64,000 nucleotides of DNA from Streptomyces sp. NBC_01353 (GTDB lineage: Bacteria > Actinomycetota > Actinomycetes > Streptomycetales > Streptomycetaceae): the NCBI RefSeq assembly GCF_036237275.1, contig NZ_CP108352.1, positions 248,001 through 312,000 of the forward strand. Direction: 5' to 3'. Positions within the stretch are counted from its first letter, which is position 1. Each line of letters opens with the position of its first letter. The notes beneath the pieces were generated by a model, which searched no databases, was not told where the DNA came from, and worked only from the letters and a program-made list of their open reading frames with translations. Shown here piece by piece: positions 62,710-64,000 of the stretch. The translations under genes and the position numbers were made by a program.

Positions 62710-62993
62710 CCTCGTCCCGTCGGGCCGCGTCCTGTCCCCCCACGCTACTGCGCGCCGCGATTGCGCCTTCCCCGGTGCGGCGAGCGTCGGGAGCGTTCCA
62801 GCGCCCGGCAGAGCGAAGGCCGCGGTGACTTCGTTCGCGAGATCGGGAGTCGCCTGTCGTTGACTTCGGCCACGGCCCGCTGAACAGCCACTCGGGGCGT
62901 CGGAAATGCGCTTCATCTCGATCCAAAGGATGTTGCCCCAGACTTGGTGAGTCCGGGGCAATCGGCGAAGCTCAGGCACAGCCTGAACCGTCC

Positions 62994-63287
62994 CTACCGG
63001 ACGACGACGTTGTGCGCCGGAATGATCGTGGGATGCACGTCGGTATGGCCGAGGTCGGCCAGGATCGGACCGAAGGTCTTCGCGTGGGCTTCGAGGGCTT
63101 CCACGCTCTCCCAGACCTCCGTCACGCGGAACCCTCCGTCAACCGGACCCGCCGCGTGAGAGACGAGACCTGTAGTCGGCAGGTCTGCGAACTGCGTGAA
63201 GCCTTGCCAACCGGTCACGCGTTCGATGACTGCGTCGTAAAGCTCCTGCCCGGCGTCAGGGAAGTCGAAGGTGACGATGATGGCCAT
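62994..63287 (-). CDS. Antibiotic biosynthesis monooxygenase-like small protein
   Basis: 97 aa from ATG 63287. Pattern of a dimeric alpha/beta-barrel: MAIIVTFDFPDAGQELYDAV, then VIERVTGWQGFTQFADLPTT, GGFRVTEVWESVEALEAHAK and TFGPILADLGHTD. The single helix-strand repeat and the VTEVWESVEALEAH segment are typical of ABM-fold proteins, which include cofactor-free monooxygenases and many of unknown function. Upstream GGGGCATCTGG is a plausible ribosome site. No biosynthetic partner genes nearby. Confidence 0.7.
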   Translation of the reverse strand: MAIIVTFDFPDAGQELYDAVIERVTGWQGFTQFADLPTTGLVSHAAGPVDGGFRVTEVWESVEALEAHAKTFGPILADLGHTDVHPTIIPAHNVVVR

Positions 63288-63820
63288 CCAGATGCCCCTA
63301 TCTCGGTCCGCCGCGTGGCTGCGGCAACGTCGCGATCCTAGCGTTAGGTAATCGGGTGAGTTCACAGAGCGACGAAGTGCTCATCACCAGACGACGTCGC
63401 ACTCGCGTGCAGAGCCGCCGCTGCCAGCGCAGGGCGATCATCGACAGCTCACGGTGGGCCAGCACCAGGGACCGTGGTCCGCGTACGGGGTGGCGCAGCG
63501 GAAGATGAAGGAAGCCGAGGCCAAGATGCGGAAGCTCCGCAAGAAGCGCTGATAAGGCGCGACATCGCCAGCAGTACAGCAAGCCGCACCACCGCGGCGT
63601 CAGGTCGACTGCACGACCCGGGTTATCACGAGCCCCGTGACCCACGGACGGTGTGGCCCTACGCAAGGAGAAGGAACCGAGGCAAAGATGAAGCAGCTTC
63701 GGAAGAAGTGCTTTACCGCAAACCCCAGCCACCAACCGTCCGATGGCGCCCTTCCCGGGACGTGCGCCGGCCGGAATGATCGGTGCTAACCGATCCGGCT
63801 AGAGCTGCGGAGCAGAGCGC
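63288..63820. other. Stretch with duplicated gene-tail sequence
   Basis: No complete gene. At about 63500-63552 a frame ends KMKEAEAKMRKLRKKR, and at about 63672-63715 a similar piece reads EGTEAKMKQLRKKC. These look like two decayed copies of one short basic gene end. Nothing else recognised. Confidence 0.35.
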
Positions 63821-64000
63821 ATGACCGAGCGAACTACCTACCTCGACCCCGATCCACGCGACTGGCGCTCCCGGAAGATTGGTGTTCGGGCCTCTCGGTG
63901 GTACTCCACGGTCACCCTCGATCGCGACGGGTACGTCGACGCCGCGAACTCGCGGGGGGACGACTCCCAGTTGCCGGCCGCCTACGAGGAGGCCGTCGAG
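63821..64000 (+). CDS. Hypothetical protein, 5' part (cut by window end)
   Basis: ATG 63821 with GGAG upstream; the frame is open to base 64000. Visible 60 residues: MTERTTYLDPDPRDWRSRKI, GVRASRWYSTVTLDRDGYVD, AANSRGDDSQLPAAYEEAVE. Polar and soluble, family not recognised. Confidence 0.55.
   Translation, partial: MTERTTYLDPDPRDWRSRKIGVRASRWYSTVTLDRDGYVDAANSRGDDSQLPAAYEEAVE

Overview
The window is high-GC DNA with actinomycete features: dense coding, many GTG starts, ATGA stop/start overlaps, a SARP regulator with a TTA codon, paired SSS symporter/DUF485 genes, SpoIIE-type phosphatase and STAS proteins. A Streptomyces or close relative is most likely. The mix of defence genes, mobile elements and decayed genes suggests an accessory region such as a chromosome arm or large plasmid (inference).

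Layout. (a) 1-11,225: a catabolic cluster: C26 gamma-glutamyl-amide hydrolase (cut by the window edge), TetR regulator, phytanoyl-CoA-dioxygenase-like enzyme, orphan membrane protein, CoA ligase fused to an enoyl-CoA hydratase, Zn alcohol dehydrogenase, aldehyde dehydrogenase, second CoA ligase and DAO-family oxidase. (b) 11,521-16,429: DUF1345 fragment, SSS symporter with DUF485 partner, and a GAF/SpoIIE/HATPase stress phosphatase broken by one extra base. (c) 16,430-20,000: decay zone with a TetR gene and operators, shattered SDR, APH fragment fused to an ABC ATPase fragment, and a frameshifted deacylase. (d) 20,175-29,384: cell-envelope block: two-component system, lipoprotein, I36-like secreted protein, degenerate VanX-like peptidase, large SARP regulator and a secreted P60/FG-GAP protein. 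A TGAAG-N6-TGAAG direct repeat recurs in it. (e) 29,940-30,440: IS5-family remnant. (f) 30,683-38,889: MoxR ATPase plus a giant SAV_2336/pseudokinase/NUDIX-like protein, a NUDIX hydrolase, a lipoprotein and small unknown genes. (g) 39,028-47,343: a complete type I Wadjet system, jetABCD, with a DUF3883-like fragment upstream. (h) 47,929-55,777: general and heat stress block: SigB/F-family pseudogene, GAF-ANTAR, Asp23, STAS, small proteins, remnants of grpE and dnaK, then an HSP18 regulator, hsp18 and two DUF2267 genes. (i) 56,532-58,467: IS630-type element whose outer inverted repeats enclose a GNAT gene. (j) 58,483-64,000: frameshifted SUKH gene, an Mrr-type nuclease fused to TerD, and small or partial genes.

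How it fits together. Region (a) looks like a glutamylated-amine or acyl-CoA catabolic route. Region (d) looks like a cell-wall regulon under the OmpR-type regulator. Regions (f), (g) and (j) form a conflict/defence island. At least four otherwise intact genes are each broken by one surplus G or C in a homopolymer, so sequencing error competes with genuine decay for those. No tRNA, rRNA or CRISPR array was seen.
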